From the NCBI GenBank assembly GCA_015179125.1, contig WHVA01000294.1, positions 1 through 64,000 on the forward strand: a stretch of DNA of 64,000 nucleotides. The letters are read 5' to 3'. This stretch comes from Gautieria morchelliformis (taxonomy: Eukaryota; Basidiomycota; Agaricomycetes; Gomphales; Gomphaceae). Below are positions 41,935-53,114 of this stretch, piece after piece (the stretch's first letter is position 1; each line of letters begins with the position of its first letter). A program made the position numbers and the translations under genes. A model generated the notes under the pieces. The model saw only the letters and a list, made by a program, of their open reading frames with translations. It made no database searches and was not told where the DNA came from.

Positions 41935-43925
41935 CTACTCATAGAGGTCGTCCATGAGGGAGTCCTCTAGAGTGGCCGATACGACGTCGTCGTCATCGTA
42001 CGGGGCCGGAGGAGCACGTGACTCCTCCAGGGGCACCTCCGCGTCATCGGTGGCGATCGGGTGAGGCTGGTCGGCCTCACCATTAGCGGCAGTCTCCGCT
42101 TGGGCGCTGGGGCCCGCATCATCTCGGAGCATGGCCTCAACAGCCGGGTCCTCCGTTTGAGGAGGGGGCTGGAAGCGCGCCAGCTCTTGGTCGAGCTGAG
42201 CGTGAGTGAGGGGTCGCGGCACTGCGGCCCTCACATGGCTGGTCTCGATGACCTTTTGTTGGCCCTCACGGGCGGCGGCGCGAATGCTGCGCCGGTGATG
42301 CTGCGCTGAACGTAATGTTCAATGCGCGCCGCTCGCTCGCGAGTGACTCCCGCATAGCGGGCCAACCATCTCGTGATCTCCGCGAGTGGGATGTCGGGGC
42401 CGGCCCGGCCCCCCACAGGGAATGGGCCCGTTATTGAGAGCCGCAGGGTGGTGCTCTGAGGCGTCAGCACTTCCCTGGCGTCGACGAGGCTCGACCATTG
42501 GTCCGTCGAGCCGAAGAGGTCGGGTAGCCTCGCCCTGAGCGGTGATGCGACCCCTTTGACCCGGGGTGCAAGGGCCTTCAACCACATCCGGATGTCCATG
42601 TCGTCTAGGTTGAAGGTGCCATCCGCGTTGTCATGGATGGCGGAGGGGATTCCTTCAGGGTTGTGTATCCAACCCTTTAGAATGGCTGCGATGTCGTGCG
42701 GGGTACCGCCCGCTATCACGAGACAATCCCTTTTGGGATTGCGAGCGCGTTGTTCGCGCTCGATGCATTTGAACACGCCGATCATCTCGCGCGTACGCGT
42801 GATCTGCGGCGTTTCTTTTGCCCACGCTATGAGTTCGACGAAGCGGGGTTCGTCGAGCGGGCAGACGTCGTACCATTGGGTACGACATTGTTGGGCCTTT
42901 CCTACCAGTCGCGGTAGGAGGCCCGTCTCAGAGATCGGTGGGTCTCCGAGTGGGATGAGCCTTCCCTCCCCTGGGTATGGAGGATGAACCGACTCAACTG
43001 TCCCCGCCGGCGGATGTAGGGCCACGCCAGGCCCGATGTACTGGGCCTCGACCTGTGCTACCCGCCGCTGAAGGGCGGGGTCGTTGATGGTGTGCGACGA
43101 TGACACCGCTAGGTAAGCACTGATTGCACTTTCCTTCACAATGGCTAGCCCATTGACGGTGTGGAGGGAGCCGCGCAATTTCTTGCGCTTTTTCTTTGGC
43201 TGCTCTGCCAGCCGCTGTGCCCGTTCGGGGTCGTACGTCTTCCAGACGGACGAGTCTGACTCCCATCCATCTGGGACGCTGTATGCAGAGTTGGAAGGTG
43301 CGCTCTGCCCTTCCGTTGTTGTCGTGGTCGGAGTCAGCGCCGACAATCGGGACGCGAGCCCCGATGTTGCGCGCGCCGGCAACGGCGCCGTCGCGCGAGG
43401 TGAAGATGGCCCGGCCACTGGGTCTGTGGCCGGGTCATGTCGCGGCCTTTTTGAGGCAACGTGGGCCAGGGTAACCTGGAGCTGGGCTGCACTCAGCTGC
43501 TGCTCCAGTTCCTTGATCCTGGCGTGCTCGGTTACGAGCGCGTCGTCGCGGTCCTCGACCGCGTGTTCTAGCTCCTTGACCTCTTTCCTGAGGTCGTGGA
43601 CGTCCCGGAGGGGCTCTTCTCGCGCGTCACGCGCGATGCCCCTTGGGAGCCATCCCCAAGCTGCATCGACGGCGTCGCCGATGTCTTCATCCCGCAACTT
43701 GACCTTGCGGGTGCCGGTCACGGCTCTAAGGTGCACGGCGTAGTCCGCGCATGTTGCGCAATCATCCGGGTGGACGATGGTGAGGGCGTCCTCCCATCCC
43801 ACGATCGTCCAGTGCTCCTGGTCTATCGGAGCACGGAGAATGTCTGCGGCCCCTTGTCTCGGGGCCGTTGTTCGCGTTGTGGACGTTGACGGGTCAACAT
43901 CCATCCCATCTTTAGGGGGCATCAT
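41935..43925 (-). CDS. ORF-X, Gypsy pol-downstream protein of unknown function
   Basis: A 564-residue frame (43925-42231) starts MMPPKDGMDVD and is followed by an overlapping 99-codon frame (42234-41935) that supplies an acidic tail (ending SLMDDLYE). The junction is ATGTGA, so the two halves are one frame apart; the old relative suggests they form one protein. Visible parts: a heptad-like coiled-coil region near residues 107-155 (LRKEVKELEHAVEDRDDAL), a basic KKKRKK cluster near 244-249, and a conserved C-terminal half (PRFVELIAWAKETP, TPHDIAAILKGW, DMDIRMWLKALAP, ITGPFPVGGR). There is no signal peptide, membrane segment or zinc knuckle, so an envelope role is not supported. It sits in the env position between pol and the 3' LTR. 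A relic of the same ORF lies at 12236-15530. Confidence 0.75.
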
Positions 43926-44115
43926 CTTCGTGGGTAGATGATGGTGGTGGTTGCTTCCAAGAAGCGATGCGCCCTCAGAAATATCCGAGGTGAAAATTTA
44001 ACCGCGCCGTGGCCAGCGCGTCACGTGGCCTGCACGTGACGGACCCGTCTAGCGGCGTCTGGGGAGGTCGCGTGGCTTGCCCACCCCCCGAAGCTCTAGG
44101 TAGCTATCCAGGGCT

Positions 44116-46582
44116 TCAAGGTCCTTCCAGGACGACATAGGTTCCCATGAGTCGCTGGAGTTCACGCCAGAAGATCGACGTGAACTTTGAGTCTCTGTCC
44201 GAGATGATGGAGTCGGGAACTCCGTGTAGTCGGATGACCTCTTTCAGAAACAGCCAGGCTACTCCCTTGGCTGACACGCTCGTCATGGTTGGCACGAGGT
44301 GTACGAGCGACGTTAGTCGGTCGATGACTACCATCAGGTAGTCACAGTCGTTGGACTTGGGCAGGGGCCCCATGAAGTCGATGCCAATCGACTGCCACGG
44401 CCTATCCGGAATGGGTAGGCTGTGTAGTAGGCCTTTGGGCCGTTGTGGCCCAGTTTTCGTCATCTGACACCTCACGCACAATGTGCAGAACGCTTCTATG
44501 TCTGGGCTCATGCCCGGCCACCAATATGCTCTTCGAACATAGTTCGAAGTCTTCAGATGGCCGTAGTGGCCGACTATCTGATGTGCCCGATCGATGATAA
44601 TTTCGATCAGCCTCCTTCCCCCTTGAAGAACAGAGCGGGGGACGGCAATGACGTCTCTTTTGAGCTGATTCTTAGTCCAGATCAGCCCGTCCCGGATCCC
44701 GAATCTCGGGTGCACGTCCGGGTGCGCCATGATCTTTGTGAACATGGTGTCCCTATGGTACGTGTCTCGTAGGACCTTAGACAGGTCTACACCTTGCTCA
44801 ATGATCCGGCGCAGGGGTGCGCCGTCATTCCCTGCGGCGATGGCTCTGACGTCATCGTCATCGTCGCTTGACGCGGCGACGTGCGCGGGCTCTGGTGAGC
44901 CCTCGTTTAATGCGGCGGCTTCGGTTACTCTCGCCTCTGTCTTCTCAGCGAGGCGTTTAGAGCATCTTGTCGCCACTGTTCGCAGCTCAACATACCGGTC
45001 GGTGGGCAATAACTCACCGTCCGGATCTAGGCGCGCATCCGCGTTCATGAAGACGTGGTCCGGGTGATTGTCATCACTCGTGTCGCTCTCATAGTAGTGT
45101 GACAGGCAGTCCGCTACCTTGTTCTCTACACCGTCAACATGAACGGTGTTGAAATTGAACCGTGAGAGAAACTCCCACCATCTGACCTGTCGGTCAGATA
45201 GGCTCTTTTGGGTCTCGAAGTACTCGAGTCCCTTGTGGTCTGTGACGAGGGTGAACCTTCGCCCCAGCAGTTTGTCCTCCCATTTCATGAGAGCCGCTAG
45301 CACCGCGATCGTCTCGTGCTCCTGAGTCCGGTAGTGTTGCTGAGCAACGCTGAACTTCTTTGACAAGAAGCCAGCCGGTCGACAAGTTTTCCAGTCAGGA
45401 CCTTGGCCGTAGACCGCGCCGACGCCGGCTTTTGATCCGTCGGTGATCACCCAGATCGGCTCTGGGCACCTTGCGTCTACTGGACGCAGAATCGGGGCCT
45501 TACAGGCCAACGCCTTAATGCTTTGCCAGCATTTGTCGAGCAGTGGTGTCCATTCGAATGGACGGTTATTACGTGCACAGCCCGATAGTGGGGTGGTATA
45601 TGCGCTAACATCCGGCATGTAGTGTGCCAGATACTGTACGAGTCCGAGGAAACGCTGGACGTCGTTGAACGTCCGTGGCCTGCGCCACTCGCGGATGCAT
45701 TGCATCTTATCCTCGTCGGCATGTACCCCTCGGCCATCGATCATATGGCCGAGGCACTCCATTCGGATGGAGTAGAGGTCCACCTTTTTCTTGCTCAGAA
45801 AGAGGTGGTTCTTCCTCAGTCTGTCAAAGACGATGTAGAGGTGCTCTTCATGCTCTTGTATTGAGAGCGAGAATATGAAGATGTCATCCATGTATACATG
45901 GACGAAGCGACCTATGCAGTCGCGGAAAATGGCTGTCATCAGCCATTGGAATGTTGATGGGGCGTTACAGTCCCCCATCTGTATCACCTGGCTCCTGAAG
46001 GTGCCAAGGATCGTGGCAAAGGCTGTCTTTGCTACATGATCCGGATGAATCCGGATCTGCTCGTATGCTTCTGACATATCAAGTTTAGTTCGATATTGGC
46101 AGCGAGCCATGTCGCTGCGTATGATATCCTGATCCAGGAGGGCGTGACGTCCTTCACCGTGTTTTCGTTCTGCTGGCGCAGATCGAAGACGGTTCTCAAC
46201 GTACCGTTCTTCTTCGGCACACACAGCATGGGCACTGCCTGCTGTGCTACTGCCGGAATCCACCACTTTGCAGTGGTTATCATTCTATTTTTGCTGACAG
46301 TTCCTCTCGGAAGTGTTCGGGGCATTTCGGTAGTCGATACCGCATGTGCTTGTTGGGATCGATGAGGTTGATCTCATGGTTGATCTCCCGTAGCGGCGGG
46401 AGTTCTAATGGAATTCCACTGACTAGGTCAGCGATTCTTTCCATCCATTCCTCACGGAGGCGAGGAAGATCATCATCCATGAGGATGATGGTGGTGGTTG
46501 GCTTAGAAGCCATTAGGCGCTGTTGGCGTCTATTAGGTCCCGCGGCGCACGGGCCCGCTTTCCTCTTTCCCATCGCTTTCAC
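44116..46582 (-). pseudogene. Gypsy Pol: RT, RNase H and truncated integrase
   Basis: The RT begins near 46470 (PLREINHEINLIDPNKHMRY), passes through at least two frame changes (near 46280 and 46140), then reads LDMSEAYEQIRIHPDHVAKT, FVHVYMDDIFIFS with the YMDD box, GLVQYLAHYMPDVSAY and RNase H ITDGSKAGVGAVYGQ and TDHKGLEYF. The integrase has the HHCC finger (GHYGHLKTSNY and CTLCVRCQ) and the first two catalytic Asp (GIDFMGP, SDRDSKF), then stops at about 44116 before the catalytic Glu. Both the frameshifts and the lost integrase end make this copy unable to supply its own enzymes. Confidence 0.9.
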
Positions 46583-46931
46583 CGTTAGGTGAGAGCATCT
46601 CTCCCTACAACCGTAGGGTGAGTTCGAGGATGAGTCGTCCCGCGACTCGTCCTCCTGGCTTCAATGAGCCGGGTTCGGCGTCGGCGCTTGGGTGATTCTG
46701 CTCACCCGTGGCCCCTTGTCCTCGTTCTTCGATTAGGTCCCGCGGCGCACGGGCCCGCTTTCCTCTTTCCCATCGCTTTCACCGTTAGGTGAGAGCGTCT
46801 CTCCCTACGACTGTAGGGTGAGTTCGAGGACGAGTCGTTCCGCGACTCGTCCTCCTGGCTTCAATGAGCCAGGTTTGGCTTCGGCGCCTGGGTGATCATG
46901 CTCACCCGTGGCCCTTTGTCCTCGTTCTTCG
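46532..46931. repeat. Exact 2 x 200 bp tandem duplication inside the Gypsy
   Basis: Units 46532-46731 and 46732-46931 both begin ATTAGGTCCCGCGGCGCACG and differ by scattered single bases. The duplication lies at the protease-RT junction and separates the two frames; the first unit overlaps the start of the RT region. Confidence 0.9.
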
Positions 46932-47787
46932 ATTCATCGTCGTTGAATGAGACCTTGCCCGTGGGGATCACCTCGTTTCCCTTGCGGATCGTCCCTGGGC
47001 TCGAGAAGTCCAAGGTTATGCCGAATCTCCTTAGGAATGGTGTCCCTAAGATCGCATCGTAATATTCGACGTTTGCTACGTCTAAGTATTCGTCATATGT
47101 CCCACGACCAAACTTGATGGTCGTGTTCGTTCCATAATTGATTGTGGAACGGCTGCCTATGCAGGCTAGCTGCAGCACAATTGGTTGCTCCAGGGAGAAC
47201 GTCTTCATCCCTGTAGCTCGCGTGAACTCGGGGGACAGCAGTACCCCTTCGCTGCCGCTATCTAGCAGGCAGTGGGCTTTTACGCCGTTTATTTCCCAGT
47301 ACCCCGATAGGGTACGGTTCTCACTATGCAGACGCGTTGGCCGCGTTCTGTGTTTGCTTTGGTGGTGATACACCGGCTCGGCCGCCTTATCTGGCGTGAC
47401 CGATGTGCGTGCTGCCATGACTTTCGTGGCGGTTTCATCTTCCAGCGCGAATCTGATCGCGCTGGACCTGTAGGTGGTATCCTCCACCTCTTCGTCCCAT
47501 TCATAGTATTGGGACGGCTCAGGGTCCCACTCTTCAGCGGGCGTGTCTCCGTTATCCGGAGTGTCGTTGGGTTGGGGATCACCCTCCCCCTCTTCATCAA
47601 TCTGTTGAAGAGAGCTTTGATCAGGATCCGTCTCCGGATCCTCAGCTTCACCGTCGTGCCTCACGGCCACTGTCCTTATACCGGACCTAAGCCGGGGGCA
47701 TTCTGCCTTCTTGTGGTCAGGTTGGCCGCATTCAAAGCATGCGGTGTTGTTTTGGCTGCCGCTGGGCCTGTCATTGGGCCGGCCCAA
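46861..47787 (-). pseudogene. Gypsy nucleocapsid zinc knuckle and aspartic protease
   Basis: Contains the knuckle ACFECGQPDHKKAEC, an acidic linker, and a retropepsin-like domain with HCLLDSGSEGVLLSPEF (active-site DSG) and a downstream YDAILGTPFL typical of Gypsy proteases. It is in the same frame as Gag but separated from it by one TGA codon at 47809-47811 (CCC TGA CCT), probably a mutated CGA. Ends at 46861 within the second unit of the 200 bp duplication. Confidence 0.82.
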
Positions 47788-47808
47788 CGTTTTCGTCGGT
47801 GGGGCAGG

Positions 47809-49205
47809 TCACGGGGACGATCCCTTAGCTTCAGGCGGGCATCCAGCTTGTGCTGGGCGTGAGGGCGGTAGCCGTTGACCTGTTCCGCTTCTTGCGAACA
47901 GGCTGGGCCTGGTCAGGCCTGTTTGTGTCAACGGCTTGCTCCCTGTGAGCCGGGCGGCGCTAGCCGTTGCTATTGCGCTTTCTGCGCGGCGCATCCCCAT
48001 GTTATATCGGGATGCCTCCTCGATCATCCGGGCCGTCTCGAAGAGTTGCTCTATTGAGCTGCTCTCGGCATTATAGCCCTTTTTGAGGACCTCGTTGCGC
48101 AGTGTTTCGCGTAGCGCAGATACCAACCGTCTCCGGAACGTGTACTCGTCTGGCGGCTGTATCATACGTGCCGCGTATTTCGTGAGCTCGTTCAGCATCT
48201 CCTGAACGGTTTTCATGCCTTGCATGACCGCGTCGAACTTATTCGAGGCGTGATGGTATGTCAGTGTGTGCAGGAACCTCTTTTGAAGGCCTTGCATCAC
48301 TGATTCCAGCGTCCAGATGCGGACCTGGCGATCGAAGGAACCATTCTTGGGCTTCGCCGGTGAGGCAAGTGCCCACATAGCCGACCGCATGTCGATGCTG
48401 GTTGGTCCTAGGAGGCAATTCATTTTCAGCCATCGTAGGATGGCTGCCACGAAGATTTCAAACTCTTCGAGGTCCGATCCCCCTGCATATGGCTGGGGGT
48501 GGGCCAATTTTACGCTGGCCTTCGCTAGCACAGATTTCTCCGGGTCTGTGTCCGCGGCATCTGCCAACGCCACGTGGATCATCCACGTGATCCCGTCGTA
48601 CGGCTCCATTGGTACGACGTCGGCCTGGTCAGGGATTCCCTGGCCTTCCGTTGGGGCCATGGATCGCTCGCGCGGTTGTGACGCCGCGCAGGGTAGGCTG
48701 TTATATGCCCTGACGGGCCCCGGGCTCGGGTTCGGGAGCATTTTGTGCTCTCGGTTCCGGGGGCTTTTTGTGCCTGGTGTCCCCGGTCAGTCCCGCATTG
48801 CAGATCCGTAGCCTGCTGTTGTAGGCAGCGCGTGCTTGCCGTGCGTCCTGTACGGCTTGCGTGGCTTTGTGCCCGTCTCGACGTTGTTGCTCTACCGTCT
48901 GACGACGGCGAGACTTCTCTGCCCTTTCCTTTGTCCTCGGGCAGAGGGAGGTGGGGGGGCGGTGCTGGCTCGTCGCTCGGCGTCGTCTCTTCTTCGGCCA
49001 CGCTCGACGAGACGTGGTCGGGGTTTTCCTCATTCCCTACTGAGGGGACGAGGGCGGTGAGATCTACGATCTCTCCGTCTTCTATCGTCCTGGTCCCTTG
49101 GTCCAGGATAGCGTCAGCCGTCGTGTCACTGGGCTGCGCCTGGGGTGTGGATCTCGAGCTCGTCGCTCGTGTCCGTCTTCGACTGCGTGGAATCATCATG
49201 CTCAC
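47809..49205 (-). pseudogene. Gypsy Gag, frameshifted
   Basis: The N-terminal frame (49205-48579) starts MSMMIPRSRRRTRATSSRS and is Ser/Pro/Glu-rich. A middle frame (48701-49033) contributes ATQAVQDARQARAAYNSRL, and the capsid-like part is at 48741-47809 (PYAGGSDLEEFEIFVAAILR, RFLHTLTYHHASNKFDAVMQ, DEYTFRRRLVSALRETLR), the retrotrans_gag fold of Gypsy elements. At least two frameshifts separate these pieces, and an in-frame TGA cuts off the zinc knuckle. Confidence 0.78.
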
Positions 49206-49337
49206 AGCCGACAGTAGAGGGTCTACTGGAGGGTCTCAACGATGTTTAGTTGTCGACGCAGCGATCTTTTTCAAGATTGCTTCGAATCCACTATCGGTTG
49301 GTTGCGTGGCGATCAACCGCAGGATAGTTCAAAAAGG

Positions 49338-49551
49338 TGTAAAGATGTCGATCTTAGGACCTTGTATCACAAGGGCACTGCAGAACTTGACCAATGAGTG
49401 GTATTCTGAATGCTACGTAGTGACAGGTAAGAGTAAGATGCGATGGGGACCGCTAGCCAGTTCCCACGCCTAAACTATACAGTGGGTCCCTAAGGGGCCC
49501 ACTGGGATTATGTAATAACTAATGTACATGTAGATACACGGGTTATTTACA
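49338..49551 (-). repeat. 5' LTR of the Gypsy element
   Basis: 214 bp, one base different from 41685-41898. Immediately inside on the minus strand is CCTTTTTGAACTATCCTGCG; no primer-binding site could be matched to a tRNA with confidence. Confidence 0.93.
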
Positions 49552-52500
49552 GCTACAAAGGGTAAATGCAATAATTGTGGAAAGAAGGGACACTGGGTCA
49601 AGGATTGTTGGGCTAAGGGTGGTGGCAAGGAGGGGGACGCACCTAAATGGTGGAAAGGCGACAAATCCAAAAATTCCGCTAAGCAGGCTACCGAAAATAA
49701 TGGCGCTGCTGACGAATTCGCTTTTGCCGCCATAGAGTCCGTTGACAACGACGATCACTTGTCCCTTGCTGAAAACCTGACCTACCATGCTGACATTTCA
49801 GCGTCTGACTGGCTGGCAGACACGGGGTCAACGACCCACATAGCCCGGAGCAGGGATCACTTCGTCGATTTTAAGGCAGAACCGTCCGAGATCGACGGTA
49901 TCACACCCGGGAGCCCACTGAAAACCCTGGGGCATGGGGTTGTTCAGATGGAGTTCCGCGCCAGTAACCGCATGTTCACGGTGAGACTCACAGACGTGAA
50001 ACACACCCCCAATGCGCCGAATAACATACTCAGTGTGGGACGGCTCACGGACATGGAGCACGTCGCCTTGTTTACTAACGAGGGCGTGAAGTTCCACTCC
50101 CAATCCGGAACCGTCTTTGCTGAGGGGTGCAAAGTAGGTCGTGTTTACCTTATGCGCGCCCGGATCCGTCCTGGTATCCAGACAGACTTCGCTGCTGTGG
50201 CCAAGCCGAAGTCCTGGGATACCTGGCACCGGATCCTCGGACACGTGAACGTTAGCGCGATCAAAGCCATGAAGTTGCACAACCTGGTCACCGGGATGGA
50301 AGTAGACACATCTGCGCTGGTCACGCAGTGTGCTGCTTGCATTCAGGGCAAGCAGCATGTGGACCCATTCCCCAAACGTTCAGAGGACATTGTTGCACAT
50401 GTGGGCGACTTGTCTGTCTCCGATGTTTGGGGGCCGGCAAACACTGAGGGCCCAACGCGAGAGCGGTATTTTTACTCCTTCACCGATGTTAAAAGCAGGT
50501 ACACAGTGCTTTATTTCAGCCACTCCAAGGACAGCGTCCTTGATCGATTCAAGGAGTACGCTGCCCTGGTTGAAACACAGACGGGACGTCCGCTCAAACG
50601 CTTGCGAAGCGACGGTGGTGGCGAGTATATTAGCACGGCTTTTAGGCTTTTCTGCACTGAAAAAGGGACATCATGGAGTCCACTGCCCCTTATTCCCCAG
50701 CTCAGAACGGCATCACAGAACGATTAAACCGCACACTGTTAGAACACGCACACGCGATGATATTTGCGAAACAGCTGCCCAAGACCCTACGGGCGGAGGC
50801 CGTCGCTTACGCCTGTTATATCAAGAACAGATCACCTACGCGTGCGCTTGGCACGGATATGACGCCCTACCAGGCGTTCTTTGGCAAGAAACCAGATGTC
50901 GGGAAGTTGGAGGAATTTGGTAAAAAGTGTTGGATTAAGGTCCCTGACCAACGCCGTACTAAACTAGAACCGAAGTCCGAGCAACACATCTTCACCGGTG
51001 TTGCCCCCAACGCGAAAGCCTGGAAATATTACAATGTACACTCACACCACATCCAAACCTCCCGCAACGTCATTTTCGACGAGACCGACACCACCATCCA
51101 CCCTATGCCCGATGATGACGACTTGGAGGCCACACCGATCGTCGGGAACCAGTTGGCTCCTGTCCCTGCACCCACTGCCCCTGCACTGATCGCCGTGCCT
51201 CCAGGTGGCGTCGTCACAACTGGCGCTGTGGCTGCAGACCCGAGGGAGGGACCACGGCGCAGCACCAGGTTTGCGGGTAAGCCCGCTCCTGACTACCGTC
51301 ACATGCATGAGGGCGAGCGGACTCTGTCAGCGACGGAGATCGTGACAGAGCCGACGTCCTATGCAGAGGCGTTAGGTCGGGATGATTTCCTGATATGGAG
51401 AGCGGCGATGGAGACTGAGATGCTGCAGCATGCCGAGGTTGGGACATGGGAGCTGGTTGAGTTACCAGCAGGGAAGAACGTCGTTGGGAGCCGGTGGGTA
51501 TACGTGGCCAAAACAGACGCAGATGGCACGTTCGAGCTGGGAAAAGCAAGGCTGGTTGCGCAGGGGTTCACGCAACATCCCGGCATGGACTACTTCGAAG
51601 TCTCGTCCCCGGTTGTCAAGCTGGACAGCCTGCGGCTTATCCTCGTGCTCGCTATCCAAAAGGGATGGGAGATTGAGATGATGGACGTGAAAGGCGCGTA
51701 CTTGAATTCTACTCTAGATGAGGAAATCTACATGCGCCAGCCTGACGGCTTCGATGACGGATCCGGACGTGTCCTAAAGCTGCACGGTGCCATTTATGGC
51801 CTGAAACAATCAGGTCGTTCTTGGTACAAAAAGCTCACCACGGTCCTCATCGACGATGGTTTCACCCGTAGTCACACCGATGATTGTGTTTTCTTCAAGA
51901 AAACCGGCGACCGACTCACCATTATCACCATCTACGTCGACGACCTCAGGCTATTTGCGAGCACCAAAACGCTAATGGCAAGTGCTAAAGCCCTCCTTCA
52001 CTCTAACTTCACGATGAAGGATCTCGGCGAGATGCTCAAGATCCTCGGCATCAGGGTTGACAACGACCCTGGTCGCGATTCCATTAAGCTCTCGCAGGGT
52101 CATTATGTCAATGTCATCGTCCAACGGTTCAATCTAGTCAAAGCCCCACCTGTCGACACACCTGTCCTCCATGACATCAAGTCCTTGGAGCCGCGCTCCA
52201 AAGATGACCCCGCGCCGGACGCACCTTACGCTCAAGCGGTTGGATCCCTCATGTACGCCGTCTTGGGTTCCCGCCCCGACATCACGTTCGCCGTCCAGCA
52301 GCTGAGTCAACACACACGACTACAGTGAGGCTCACTGGACGGCGGTTAAGCGTGTCATAAGGTACTTGAAAGGCACACGCGATGCGGGCATCGTATTGCG
52401 CCGCTCATCTTCCACTCCCCTCATCGAAATCTACTCCGACGCCAACTTCGCTGGACCCGCCGACTCACACTCAGTTGGTGGCTATGTCTGCCTTTACCAC

Positions 52501-52881
52501 GGGTGCATCGTCGCATGGGTTTCCAAGAAGCAAACTCGGATTGCCCTCTCCACCACGGAATCCGAGTCCATGGCCTTGATCCCCGGTGTCAAGCACGCTC
52601 TGTGGATTCGCCACCTCATCCAGGAGCTCGGCTTGCCCTGCGCCGACCCGATCCACATCTATTGCGACAATATGCAGATGATCTCCAACATCCACGACGT
52701 GTCCCACCATCCCCGCACCAAACACTTGCGCGTCGAAGGACATTGGGTTCGGGAACTCGTTGATCACGGCGACGCCGACATTACTTATGTTCGATCCGCT
52801 GAGAACATCGCGGATATTTTCACGAAGTCTCTGCCGCTTGCGCAGCACAAGTTTCTATTTCTTAAATTAGGCATGTTGTGA
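49552..52881 (+). pseudogene. Copia 2 nucleocapsid, protease, integrase, RT and RNase H
   Basis: After the Gypsy the frame continues with knuckle CNNCGKKGHWVKDC, protease WLADTGSTTHIARS, integrase WHRILGHVNVSAI and CAACIQGKQH, catalytic D in SDVWGPA, D in LRSDGGGEY and E in AQNGITERLN. RT follows with MDVKGAYLNSTLDEEIYMRQ and YVDDLRLFA, then RNase H IYSDANFAGPADSHSVGGY and LSTTESESMAL. One-base frameshifts occur near 50670-50690 (before MESTAPYSP) and near 52318 (before SEAHWTAVKR). With the Gypsy insertion this makes the copy inactive. Ends at 52881, 56 bp before the 3' LTR. Confidence 0.9.
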
Positions 52882-52936
52882 TTTTTCCCCTCATGTATCC
52901 ATCATATTTCTTTGATTTGTTTCGCTCGGGGGGGTC

Positions 52937-53109
52937 TGTTGAAGTCCATCGCTCAGCCATTCCTTATTCATCTATGGTCACTCGTGGTTCCACCAGTTCA
53001 AGCTCCTCTCGAATCCCATAGTTACAGTAGCTAGCCCACTGTATATTTTTCTGAGACCTCACAAGTCGAGGAATATTATTCTTGTCCTTTACTATCACTG
53101 CGCTCAAGA
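52937..53109 (+). repeat. 3' LTR of Copia element 2
   Basis: 173 bp, followed directly by the target duplication TATAA (53110-53114). Confidence 0.92.
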
Positions 53110-53114
53110 TATAA

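Larger units (their letters stand above)
41685..49551 (-). mobile_element. Ty3/Gypsy retrotransposon inserted in Copia 2
   Basis: Two 214 bp LTRs (41685-41898, 49338-49551) differ at one base by eye (GCTAGCCGG against GCTAGCCAG). The ends are TGTAAA/TTTACA, and the 5 bp duplication GCTAC lies at 41680-41684 and 49552-49556, inside the Copia Gag frame. Minus-strand order: LTR, gag, zinc knuckle-protease, RT-RNase H-truncated integrase, ORF-X, purine tract, LTR. The coding part is damaged in several places although the LTRs are almost identical. Confidence 0.95.
40758..53109 (+). mobile_element. Ty1/Copia element 2, split by a Gypsy insertion
   Basis: LTRs of 173 bp at 40758-40930 and 52937-53109 begin TGTTGAAGTCC and end CTCAAGA, with three differences by eye. 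The target duplication TATAA lies at 40753-40757 and 53110-53114. A primer-binding site follows the 5' LTR and a G-rich tract (CTCGGGGGGGTC) precedes the 3' LTR. A complete Gypsy element (41685-49551) interrupts the Gag region; without it the element would be about 4.5 kb. Confidence 0.93.

Noticed and set aside
41935..43925. ORF-X as a retroviral-type envelope protein
   Set aside because: Its position fits, but no signal peptide, cleavage site or membrane span is visible; it looks like a soluble, coiled-coil-containing protein.
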